The notes under the pieces: model-generated | What the model saw: only the letters and a program-made list of their open reading frames with translations | Database searches by the model: none | What the model was told of the DNA's origin: nothing | Shown here: positions 31,774 through 39,484 of the stretch, piece after piece | Position numbering within the stretch: the stretch's first letter is position 1 | Layout of the letters: every line of letters begins with the position of its first letter | NCBI GenBank assembly: GCA_046152925.1 | Contig: JBJXFX010000041.1 | Span: forward strand, 1-41,748 | From: CAMAUF01 sp046152925 | GTDB taxonomy: Bacteria > Chloroflexota > Dehalococcoidia > Tepidiformales > Tepidiformaceae | Length of the DNA stretch: 41,748 nucleotides | Direction of reading: 5' to 3' | Position numbers and translations under genes: made by a program

Positions 31774-32598
31774 TCACTCCGTCCGCGTGACGCTCGAACT
31801 CGGGACGTTCATGCTTCCTTGCTGGTAGCCCGCCAGGTCCAGCGCGACGTGCTTAAACCCGAGGTTGCGCAGCCGCTCGACGACCCGCGCGCGGTTCTCC
31901 GGGGCGAAGGCGATCGCCATGCCGTCGGCGTCGGTCTCGATCCGGGCGACGTCGCCGTGGTGGCGGACGCGTACCTGGCGGACGCCGAGCGCCCGCAGCA
32001 CCGCCTCCGCGGCGCCCACCTGGTCGAGGGCCTCGACCGTGACCGGGGTGCCGTGGGGGATGCGGCTCGCGAGGCAGGCCATCGCCGGCTTGTCCCAGGT
32101 GGGGAGACTCATCTCGCGGGAGGCCTCGCGGATCTCGTCCTTGGTCCAGCCGAGCTCCAGGAGCGGGCTCCGCACGCCGTGGAGCGCAGCGGCCTTTCGC
32201 CCCGGACGCCAGTCGCCTGCGTCGTCGGCGTTGGTGCCATCGAGAACAGTCGCGCCGCCCGCCTCGCCCGCGATCGCGCCGAGCACGCCATAGAGCTCGT
32301 CCTTGCAGTGGAAGCAGCGCATCGGCGAGTTCGCGACGTACTCCGGGTCGTCCATCTCGTGGGTCTCGATGAAGGTGTGGGCGATGCCGATCTGGGCCGC
32401 GAGCGCCGTGGCTTCCTCGCGCTCGGCGGGGGCCACAGAGGGCGATAGGCCCGTGACGGCGCGCGCCCCTTCGCCGAGGGCCCGATGCGCGACGGCCGCC
32501 ATGAAGGTCGAGTCGACGCCGCCGCTGAACGCGACGATCACCGGCGCGCAGGCCCGCACCTCCGCCACCAACGCCGCCAGCTTCGCCGCGTCTGCCAT
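31774..32598 (-). CDS. larE: ATP-dependent sacrificial sulfur transferase LarE
   Basis: LarE adenylates and thiolates a pyridinium precursor of the nickel-pincer cofactor, giving up its own cysteine sulfur. The 274-aa protein has the PP-loop SGGVDST (25-31), RCFHCKDELY with Cys95 and Cys98, and Cys175 in PAMACLASR at the place of the sacrificial Cys176 of Lactobacillus plantarum LarE. A 36-residue upstream extension is open but unlike the family. No larB, larC or larA is near, so a role outside the lactate-racemase pathway is possible. It lies 30 nt before the CoA-transferase on the same strand. Confidence 0.88.
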   Translation of the reverse strand: MADAAKLAALVAEVRACAPVIVAFSGGVDSTFMAAVAHRALGEGARAVTGLSPSVAPAEREEATALAAQIGIAHTFIETHEMDDPEYVANSPMRCFHCKDELYGVLGAIAGEAGGATVLDGTNADDAGDWRPGRKAAALHGVRSPLLELGWTKDEIREASREMSLPTWDKPAMACLASRIPHGTPVTVEALDQVGAAEAVLRALGVRQVRVRHHGDVARIETDADGMAIAFAPENRARVVERLRNLGFKHVALDLAGYQQGSMNVPSSSVTRTE

Positions 32599-32605
32599 CC
32601 TGTCG

Positions 32606-32611
32606 ATGATA
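32606..32611 (-). promoter_or_regulatory. -10 element of a probable leaderless gene (larE)
   Basis: TATCAT on the minus strand, 7 nt before the larE ATG. The only purine run, ACAGG, touches the start codon and is too close to serve as a ribosome-binding site. Confidence 0.55.
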
Positions 32612-32704
32612 GCCCAGACTCGGCGAATGGCCGTTGACGCCGGGGCCTGAATGCGCGAGTGTTGCGCGCTGGCCGGTTGGCCAACTGCCTTGCTGGAGGA
32701 CACC

Positions 32705-33283
32705 ATGGCTGGGATCGGACACCACGAGAACGTTTCGGTTTACCCCTACACCGACGAGCAACTCGACCAATTGATGACGGACGCGGGCGAATGCGTCCTG
32801 ATGTGGGCCACGCAGGATAGCTGGCCTGTCGGCGTGTACCACTCCTTTGTCTGGAAGGATGGGCGCATCTGGATCACGTTCGCGGCGCACCGGCATCGCA
32901 CGGCGGCCATCCGGCGGAACCCGAAGGTCGCGGTCGCGGTGAGCGCGGTCTCGTGCCGGACGCCGGGCCTGATGCGGGGTTCGGCGACGGCGAAGGGCCG
33001 CGGCATCATCCACGAGGACGCCGAGACGAAGGCGTGGTTCTACGCGGCTTTGGCGAAGAAGTCGAACCCCACCGACCCTGCGTCGGCCGCGGCCTTCGAA
33101 AAGCGGCTGGATTCGCCCCTGCGCATCATCCTCGAGGTGATCCCGGAGAAGTGGATCACGTTCGACAGCATGAAATCGGGGCAAGACATCGCGGGGACGC
33201 TGTCGGACGAGCAGCGTGGCGCGCCGCTGGAGTCGGACGCGGTGAGGTATGAGCGTGAGATGAAGCGGCGGGGGTTGAAGTAG
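32705..33283 (+). CDS. PPOX-fold (pyridoxamine 5'-phosphate oxidase-like) protein
   Basis: A 192-aa protein with the split beta-barrel pattern of flavin- or F420-binding PPOX proteins: YTDEQLDQLMTDAGECVLMW, VYHSFVWKDGRIWITFAAHR and HRTAAIRRNPKVAVAVSAVS, then RGSATAKGRGIIHEDAETKA. The conserved strand-turn GRIWITFAAHRHR likely binds the cofactor phosphate. Many relatives are F420-dependent in Actinobacteria and Chloroflexota; which cofactor is used cannot be told here. GGAGG lies 5 nt before the ATG. It is divergent from larE, and a strong hairpin follows. Confidence 0.8.
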   Translation: MAGIGHHENVSVYPYTDEQLDQLMTDAGECVLMWATQDSWPVGVYHSFVWKDGRIWITFAAHRHRTAAIRRNPKVAVAVSAVSCRTPGLMRGSATAKGRGIIHEDAETKAWFYAALAKKSNPTDPASAAAFEKRLDSPLRIILEVIPEKWITFDSMKSGQDIAGTLSDEQRGAPLESDAVRYEREMKRRGLK

Positions 33284-33285
33284 CT

Positions 33286-33313
33286 CCGAGTTCCGAGAGC
33301 CGAGAGCCGAGCG
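33286..33313. repeat. Heptamer tandem repeat, four units
   Basis: CCGAGTT-CCGAGAG-CCGAGAG-CCGAGCG, starting 2 nt after the stop of the PPOX-fold gene. Confidence 0.85.
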
Positions 33314-33347
33314 GCGTTGTGGACTGACGCGCCCGGTGGAAATGTGG

Positions 33348-33373
33348 TGGCGGGTTGCTTCGGCGACCCGCCA
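33348..33373 (+). terminator. Terminator with a UUCG tetraloop
   Basis: TGGCGGGTTGC-TTCG-GCGACCCGCCA: an 11-bp stem with one G-U pair closed by a stable C(UUCG)G loop, followed by GCCTTTGGTTT. Orientation fits the end of the PPOX-fold gene. Confidence 0.75.
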
Positions 33374-33423
33374 GCCTTTGGTTTGAGTGCATGGTTGTGG
33401 ATGCCAGGCTTGCTGGGGTGGCG

Positions 33424-33429
33424 TAGGAT
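33424..33429 (+). promoter_or_regulatory. -10 element of a probable leaderless gene
   Basis: TAGGAT, 6 nt (CGGTTC) before the ATG at 33436. Confidence 0.55.
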
Positions 33430-33435
33430 CGGTTC

Positions 33436-33669
33436 ATGACACCGGCGGATCGACTCCCGGCGGAACTCCGCGCAGCGCTCGCTGGCAGCGCGGATGTGAA
33501 GGACCGGATCGCGCTGCGGAATCTTGAGGCCGAGGACAGACTCGACGCAGCCGCGCTCGACGCGTTCGAGGCCAGGCTCGCCGCTACGCCTGCCCGGTCG
33601 CGTGAGGACATCGTCGACGCATCTCGCGCAGCTAGGAAGCAAGTCCCGTGCCTGATCGAACTGCGGTGA
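33436..33669 (+). CDS. Small charged helical protein, first of an overlapping pair
   Basis: A 77-aa protein, mostly charged and Ala-rich, likely all-helical (PAELRAALAGSADVKDRIAL, then FEARLAATPARSREDIVDAS). I do not recognise it. It overlaps the next gene by 22 nt and has a TAGGAT element 6 nt before its ATG, suggesting a leaderless transcript. The size, charge and coupling are like those of an antitoxin, but no DNA-binding motif is clear. It could equally be a small regulatory subunit. Confidence 0.55.
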   Translation: MTPADRLPAELRAALAGSADVKDRIALRNLEAEDRLDAAALDAFEARLAATPARSREDIVDASRAARKQVPCLIELR

Positions 33670-33992
33670 CCTTGCGGGCCGACCCCTGGTATACCCACCA
33701 GGATGCGGAGCGCCTGCGGAAGTTCGCCGATCTGGACGCCGCGCCGGTGGGCGGGCCTGTGAGGGTCACCGGGACGTTCTTCGAGCCAAGGGCCGGGGTC
33801 TTCCGCACCGTCTGGATCGCCCCTGAGACGCGGCCGACGGGAGCCGAGGTCGCCAACCTCCTTGGAATGGCTCATCTCGACCCGGAGGTCGTCATCTATC
33901 GAATCCCCAGCGCGGTGAGCGACCCCGGCGTCGAGTTGTTCGTCCCAACGGCGCTTGATGCCAAGGCGGAGTCGAAGCTGGGCAGCAGGTGA
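33648..33992 (+). CDS. Uncharacterised 114-aa protein, second of an overlapping pair
   Basis: Starts at a GTG with AGGAAG 8 nt upstream, inside the end of the preceding gene. The sequence alternates beta-like stretches (GPVRVTGTFFEPRAGVFRTV, PEVVIYRIPSAVSDPGVELF) and a helical segment (TGAEVANLLGMAHLD). No known motif is evident, and no acidic or histidine cluster typical of nucleases. Its tight coupling to the small upstream gene suggests that the two act together. Confidence 0.55.
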   Translation: MPDRTAVTLRADPWYTHQDAERLRKFADLDAAPVGGPVRVTGTFFEPRAGVFRTVWIAPETRPTGAEVANLLGMAHLDPEVVIYRIPSAVSDPGVELFVPTALDAKAESKLGSR

Positions 33993-34192
33993 CGAAGCCG
34001 AACGGGCAGGCCCCTTAGCTCGCCCTTTTCTCGCCCCCGTGCCAGGAGTTCTCGCGGATGACGATCTTAGACCGGCTGTCGGCCGCCGTGTGCGACTCGA
34101 CGCGCGTCGCGCAGTGGAAGTCCGCGCACACGTCAGCTTCCCCGAACCTGCGTCCGTTGCGGGGTCGATCGTGGGGCGGCTATGCTCAAGCG
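33993..34192. other. Intergenic stretch with hairpins
   Basis: 200 bp. It has a 12-bp palindrome CGACGCGCGTCG (34098-34109) nested in a larger GTGTGCG / CGCACAC inverted repeat. On the minus strand, 34016-34063 reads KIVIRENSWHGGEKRAS and a stop, like the tail of an acyl-CoA ligase; too short to call. No gene is supported. Confidence 0.4.
34181..34186 (+). promoter_or_regulatory. -10 element of a probable leaderless gene (orphan antitoxin)
   Basis: TATGCT, 6 nt (CAAGCG) before the ATG at 34193. No ribosome-binding site is present. Confidence 0.55.
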
Positions 34193-34566
34193 ATGGAACG
34201 GCTGCAGGTGGGGCTTCAGGGCGAGGAGTATGCGGCGCTGCGCTGCGAGTCGGAGCGGCTCGGCGTCTCGATGAGCGAGGTCGTCCGCCGTGCGATCCGC
34301 CCGCTGGTTAGCGTCTCCGCCGCCGCCGTCCCGGCGGACGATCGCCAGCTGAGCGACCAGGATCCGCTCTTCCAGATCGTCGGGATTGCCGACGGCGCCT
34401 ACTGTGGCGATCCTTCGAGGGCGTCAGACGACATTGACGCTGTGGTGTACGCGGGGCCGAAAAGCGGCAACGATCCGCTATTCCAGATCATCGGGATCGG
34501 CGGACACATACCGGGCGACTCCGGGTCGGACTTGGACGCTGTCGTCTACGGTGCCGTTCCTCAGCG

Positions 34567-34570
<4 letters not shown>
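34193..34570 (+). CDS. Ribbon-helix-helix antitoxin-like protein with duplicated C-terminal motif
   Basis: A 125-aa protein. Residues 1-37 (ERLQVGLQGEEYAALRCESE, then RLGVSMSEVVRRAI) form a CopG/Arc-type ribbon-helix-helix DNA-binding domain. The rest carries two copies of a motif: DPLFQIVG ... DIDAVVY (57-86) and DPLFQIIG ... DLDAVVY (94-119), period 37 residues. One such motif is typical of the C-terminus of CopG antitoxins paired with PIN toxins. No toxin gene is next to it: the following gene is on the opposite strand and overlaps its end by 4 nt. A longer in-frame upstream start at 34058 gives no family sequence. Confidence 0.75.
34361..34549 (+). repeat. In-gene 111-bp-period duplication in the antitoxin gene
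   Basis: Copies at 34361-34450 and 34472-34549. GATCCGCTCTTCCAGATC and GATCCGCTATTCCAGATC differ by one base in 18, so the duplication is visible at DNA level and may be recent. Confidence 0.75.
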
Positions 34571-36153
<1,583 letters not shown>

Positions 36154-36184
36154 GGGTGGCTCCGGCTGAGGTAGATGTGGCGGG

Positions 36185-36190
36185 ATTCTA
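36185..36190 (-). promoter_or_regulatory. Candidate -10 box of the acyl-CoA synthetase gene
   Basis: TAGAAT on the minus strand, about 32 nt before the ATG; a weak TTCGAA lies 18 bp upstream. Unlike the leaderless group, this gene has a normal leader and a GGAG site. Confidence 0.4.
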
Positions 36191-36313
36191 CCGGAGGCGT
36201 GCGGGAGGTTCGAACTCTTTACGGCGGTGTCCCCGGATCGTGGGCGAGGGCAACGGCCCTGTGGCGGGCGGCGTGCTAGCATCTGCGACAAGCTCTGCGA
36301 TGGATGGCACGCG

Positions 36314-36505
36314 ATGAAAGTGAACGTTGACCACGACCTCTGCGAAGGGCACGCGAAGTGCTCGAAGACGGCGCCGGACGTCTTTGAGGTCGGCGATGAC
36401 GACCAGAGCCGTGTGAAGCTGGCGGACGTGCCGGAGAAGTACCGGGACCAGGTCGAGTTGGCGGTGCGGCTCTGCCCGCGCCAGGCGATCTGGATCGAGG
36501 AGTAG
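36314..36505 (+). CDS. [3Fe-4S] ferredoxin, P450-associated type
   Basis: A 63-aa electron carrier. Cys10, Cys16 and Cys54-Pro bind the cluster; position 13, where a fourth Cys would sit, is His (CEGHAKC). This CxxHxxC...CP form is common for ferredoxins encoded beside P450s in Actinobacteria. The rest is acidic (FEVGDDDQSRVKLADVPEKY). The P450 starts 144 nt downstream on the same strand, so it is the likely partner, with a reductase encoded elsewhere. Its stop codon abuts a heptamer repeat. Confidence 0.92.
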   Translation: MKVNVDHDLCEGHAKCSKTAPDVFEVGDDDQSRVKLADVPEKYRDQVELAVRLCPRQAIWIEE

Positions 36506-36534
36506 AGGAAAGGTCCAAGGTTCAAAGAGGAAAG
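36505..36534. repeat. Heptamer-periodic repeat
   Basis: GAGGAAA-GGTCCAA-GGTTCAA-AGAGGAAAG. It starts in the last base of the ferredoxin stop codon. AGAGGAAAG occurs at both ends. Confidence 0.6.
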
Positions 36535-36587
36535 CCTGGGACGCGGCGCCGCCGGGCGCCACGGCGGATTACGGCTAGCACGAGGCG

Positions 36588-36617
36588 TTGCCAGCCTACC
36601 GTTCGGTAAGCTAAACT
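36588..36617 (+). promoter_or_regulatory. Promoter of the P450 gene
   Basis: TTGCCA at 36588-36593, 18-bp spacer, TAAACT at 36612-36617; leader about 25 nt. The spacer holds the 12-bp inverted repeat TACCG-TT-CGGTA (36597-36608). Confidence 0.6.
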
Positions 36618-36645
36618 GCCGTTCACTTAAACGTGGAGCGAACGG
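36597..36645. promoter_or_regulatory. Operator-like array of CCGTTC half-sites
   Basis: CCGTTC at 36599-36604 (within TACCGTTCGGTA), again at 36619-36624, and inverted as CGAACGG at 36639-36645. The sites are spaced about 20 bp, two helical turns, and cover the spacer, -10 and leader. A TetR-type repressor is the natural candidate; none is encoded in this window. Confidence 0.5.
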
Positions 36646-36649
36646 CCTT

Positions 36650-37930
36650 ATGACCGCGCCGGCCCTTGACCCTGCCCTCATCGACCTGATGGACGTCTCG
36701 ATTTTCGAGCAGAACCAGCACCACTCGCGGTTCAACGTGTTGCGCGCGGTGCCGGGGTTGCATTCGAACCCGGCGAACGACCACTACGACCCCTATTGGA
36801 ACGTGGTGCGGTACGCGGACGTGATCACGGTTTCGCGGCACCCGGAAGTCTTCAGCTCGGCGAGCGGGATCGTCATGGCGCCGCAGCGGCAGCAGGCCGA
36901 CGCGGAGATCGCGTTCGACGGCAACGCGAAGATGCTGATCACCATGGACCCGCCGCGGCACGTCCGGCTGCGCCGGCTGGTGAACAAGGGTTTCACGCCG
37001 CGCGCCGTGGCCGCGTGGGAGCCGCACATCCGAGAGATCACGAACAAGCTCCTCGACCGGATAGCGGCGAAGGGCGAGTGCGACTTCGTGACTGAGGTTG
37101 CGGCGAACCTGCCGCTCGCGATCATCTGCCAAATGATGGGCGTGCCGGAGAAGGACTGGGACGTGATGTTCCGGTTGACGAACAAGACGCTGGGCTCCGG
37201 CGACCCGGAGTACCAGGACGAGCTGCCGGAGGGTGTCATCCCCGGGACGCGCCAGGCGGCGCTCACCACCGGCCAGCAGGGCTTCTTCGGGATGTTCGGC
37301 TACTTCGGCCAAGTCTTGCAGCAGCGCCGGGCGGGCCAGGTGGCTGAGGACCTGATTAGCGTGCTGATCGACGCTGAGGTGGACGGCGAGAAGTTGACCG
37401 ACGAAGAGGTCCTCTGGTTCTGCTTCCTCCTGATCCTGGCGGGAAACGAGACGACGCGGAACGGCATCTCGGGCGGCATGATTACGCTCGATGAGCATCC
37501 GGAGCAGAAGCAGAAGCTGATCAACGACCTTTCGCTGCTGCCGTCGGCGGTCGAGGAGCTGCTCCGCTGGGTTTCGCCGGTGACGCACATGGCGCGGAAG
37601 GCCCTGGACGACTTCGAGGTCGCGGGGACGCGGATCAAGGCTGGCGACTGGGTGACGATGTGGTACCCGTCGGTGAACCGGGACGAGCGGATCTTCCCGA
37701 ACGCGGACGTGTTCGACATCACGCGGACGCCGAATGAGCACCTGGCGTTCGGGCTCGGGGAGCACTTTTGCCTGGGTTCCGGGTTCGCCAAGCTGGAGAT
37801 CCGGGTGATGTTCGAGGAGCTGTTGAAGCGCTTCCCGGATATCCGGGTGGTGGGGCCGGTGGAGCGGCTGCGGTCGAACTTCCTCGGGGGGATCAAGCAC
37901 CTGCCGGTGGCGTTCACGCCGGAGCGGTAA
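36650..37930 (+). CDS. Cytochrome P450
   Basis: Heme monooxygenase, 426 aa, soluble. Heme ligand Cys374 in FGLGEHFCLGSGFAKLEIR; I-helix AGNETT (264-269) with the oxygen-activating Thr pair; ExxR Glu303-Arg306; PPRHVRLRRLVNKGF near residue 101. It resembles CYP families that hydroxylate steroid side chains, terpenes or fatty acids (CYP124/125/142-like), by overall pattern only. It is supplied by the ferredoxin gene upstream. GGAG lies 13 nt before the ATG. Probably repressed through the half-site array in its promoter. Confidence 0.94.
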   Translation: MTAPALDPALIDLMDVSIFEQNQHHSRFNVLRAVPGLHSNPANDHYDPYWNVVRYADVITVSRHPEVFSSASGIVMAPQRQQADAEIAFDGNAKMLITMDPPRHVRLRRLVNKGFTPRAVAAWEPHIREITNKLLDRIAAKGECDFVTEVAANLPLAIICQMMGVPEKDWDVMFRLTNKTLGSGDPEYQDELPEGVIPGTRQAALTTGQQGFFGMFGYFGQVLQQRRAGQVAEDLISVLIDAEVDGEKLTDEEVLWFCFLLILAGNETTRNGISGGMITLDEHPEQKQKLINDLSLLPSAVEELLRWVSPVTHMARKALDDFEVAGTRIKAGDWVTMWYPSVNRDERIFPNADVFDITRTPNEHLAFGLGEHFCLGSGFAKLEIRVMFEELLKRFPDIRVVGPVERLRSNFLGGIKHLPVAFTPER

Positions 37931-37996
37931 TCGATCCAGTGGCATGCCTGCTGTGCACTGCAGGAGGGCTTCAGAATGGGAGCCGGGAGGGTCGCG

Positions 37997-38323
37997 CTAG
38001 TCAGCTCGCGAGCACCGGAGCCTCGCGTCAGTCGTGAGGAAATCCTCAAGGAGTGTGCGCTCAAGCGGTCCGCTCGCCCGCGCTGCGCGCACGATTTCGT
38101 CGCGGTCGCTCAAGGGCAGGGCGAAGCGATGGGCGAGGACAATGAGCGGAAGCAGCTCGGCCCGCTCGACCCACCGGGCGAACTCAAGGTGGGTCATCCC
38201 GAGGAATGTCCAGAACTCCACGGCTCCATTGCTGTCGTGCCAGGCGTCCACGTAGTCGTCGATCGCATCAAGGTCGCAGGCCCCAGCCAGCACGGCCTGG
38301 ACAAACGGTTGGGCGAGCGTCAT
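37997..38323 (-). CDS. Putative antitoxin/immunity protein of the E3-type toxin
   Basis: A 108-aa protein translated from an ATG that overlaps the toxin stop (ATGA). It has an acidic start (CDLDAIDDYVDAWHDSNGAV), then FWTFLGMTHLEFARWVERAE, a pattern I know from small uncharacterised bacterial proteins, and a helical tail. No DNA-binding domain is obvious. Its acidic N-terminal half would suit a basic nuclease partner, as with colicin immunity proteins. The role is inferred from coupling and order (toxin first), which differ from vapBC. Confidence 0.65.
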   Translation of the reverse strand: MTLAQPFVQAVLAGACDLDAIDDYVDAWHDSNGAVEFWTFLGMTHLEFARWVERAELLPLIVLAHRFALPLSDRDEIVRAARASGPLERTLLEDFLTTDARLRCSRAD

Positions 38324-38556
38324 ATCCGTAACCTCCGACCGAGCCCCAAGTCCTTCGTCTGCTTACCTGTGATCGCGTCTACCGCGCCGAGGTGGCGCCC
38401 TCGGCTATTGAAGACCTCGACCTCGCCGTGCAGGCTGTCCCAAGGGTAATACCGCGTGTTACGGCATGTCCCGCTTCGCCAAACGCGCCGGCCATCACGC
38501 ACACCAAAGACATCAAGGCTGTGCAGGAACGAGTCCTCCGGTACGTGCTCAACCAC
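38320..38556 (-). CDS. Free-standing colicin-E3-type cytotoxic RNase
   Basis: A 78-aa protein from a GTG start. RYYPWDSLHGEVEVFNSRGR matches the catalytic region of colicin E3, whose nuclease domain (Pfam Cytotoxic) cuts 16S rRNA near position 1493 in the decoding centre. Asp40, His43 and Glu47 align with E3 Asp510, His513 and Glu517, and Glu45 with Glu515. The following HLGAVDAITGKQTKDLGLG and RRLRI parallel the E3 end (HLGSF-P-TGNQLKG). The receptor-binding and translocation domains of colicins are absent and no signal peptide is visible, so it would act inside the producing cell. A TAGGAT box lies 6 nt before the GTG. Confidence 0.75.
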   Translation of the reverse strand: MVEHVPEDSFLHSLDVFGVRDGRRVWRSGTCRNTRYYPWDSLHGEVEVFNSRGRHLGAVDAITGKQTKDLGLGRRLRI

Positions 38557-38562
38557 GCGCGC

Positions 38563-38568
38563 ATCCTA
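38563..38568 (-). promoter_or_regulatory. -10 element of a probable leaderless gene (E3-type toxin)
   Basis: TAGGAT on the minus strand, 6 nt (GCGCGC) before the GTG at 38556. Confidence 0.55.
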
Positions 38569-38645
38569 CGCGCTGCCCGACGCGGAGCCACCCGCGAGGT
38601 CAACCGGTAGACTGGGCCGCACTTCTTCTCTTCGAGGCACGCACG

Positions 38646-39479
38646 ATGCAGTCACACGAGATTCGAGAAACCCTCCAGCGCGGGGGGATGGTGTATGGGT
38701 TCATGCTTTCGGCGGTGGCCGTGAATCGCTGGGGGCAGGCCCTTGCGGGGAGCACCGTCGACTACGCCGTCATCGATTGGGAGCACGGTTCGCGCGACCG
38801 CCGCGAGATCCAGGAGCTGTGCACGATGCTTCGGGCCGGGAACATCGCCCCGATCGTGCGCGTCCCGGAGCCGAAGGCGGTCTGGGTCGCGATGGCGCTT
38901 GATGCGGGCGCCGGCGGGGTCTTGGTCCCCTATTGCGAGGACGTCGACGAGGTCCGCGCGTGCGTCGCGACCGCGCGCTGGCACCCGATGAAGGGCGAGT
39001 ACCTGAAGCGGGCCGTGACGACCGGCGAGTTCCCGAGCGAGACGACGCGCACCTACCTCGACAAGCGCCACAACGGCACGGTCGTGATCATCGGGATCGA
39101 GAGCGAGCCGGGATTGCGGAACCTGCCGGAGATCTTGGCGGTGGGCGGGATCGACGGGATCTTCGTCGGGCCGAACGACATGACGACCTCGCTTGGCATC
39201 CCGGACGAGGTGACGCACCCGCGGTATCTCGACGTGTTGCGCGAGGTCATCCGGCTCTCCGAGGGCGCTGGGGCGGCGGTGATGATCCACCAGCAGACGC
39301 TCGACACGTCGATCACGGCGATCGAGCTCGGGGCGCGGTTTGTCCTCCACTGCACGGACGCCCGGCTCCTGCAGCTTGCGCTGCAGGAGCACATGGCGAC
39401 GCTGCGCCAAGCCGGCGCGCGCGTCCGCGGCGCCGCGAGCGGGGCTGCGGCGGCGAAGGGCGGCGTCGACCCGGTTTAG
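38646..39479 (+). CDS. HpcH/HpaI aldolase family protein
   Basis: Class II pyruvate aldolase-like protein, 277 aa. Visible family elements are YAVIDWEHGSRDRREIQEL, the barrel strands APIVRVPEP and AGGVLVPYCEDVDEV, the metal-binding GIESEPGLRNLPEIL and GIFVGPNDMTTSLGIPDE. Members cleave or form 4-hydroxy-2-ketoacids or CoA thioesters, often at the end of aromatic degradation. The ATG at 38646 gives the family N-terminus; the long upstream frame overlaps the divergent toxin gene and is not real. A TAGACT at 38608-38613 may be its -10 box. It is convergent with the next gene, 5 nt away. Confidence 0.88.
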   Translation: MQSHEIRETLQRGGMVYGFMLSAVAVNRWGQALAGSTVDYAVIDWEHGSRDRREIQELCTMLRAGNIAPIVRVPEPKAVWVAMALDAGAGGVLVPYCEDVDEVRACVATARWHPMKGEYLKRAVTTGEFPSETTRTYLDKRHNGTVVIIGIESEPGLRNLPEILAVGGIDGIFVGPNDMTTSLGIPDEVTHPRYLDVLREVIRLSEGAGAAVMIHQQTLDTSITAIELGARFVLHCTDARLLQLALQEHMATLRQAGARVRGAASGAAAAKGGVDPV

Positions 39480-39484
39480 CGGGG

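Noticed and set aside
30358..32448. 696-aa plus-strand open frame opposite the CoA-transferase and larE
   Set aside because: It spans two well-supported minus-strand genes and has the Arg/Val/Glu-rich composition of an antisense frame.
34081..34140. Possible tRNA, because one frame reads VAQWKSA, a string often seen in false genes over tRNAs
   Set aside because: No T-loop GTTCGA, no acceptor stem pairing and no cloverleaf could be formed.
37947..37964. Hairpin CCTGC-N8-GCAGG after the P450 gene
   Set aside because: Only a 5-bp stem and no T-tract; too weak to call a terminator.
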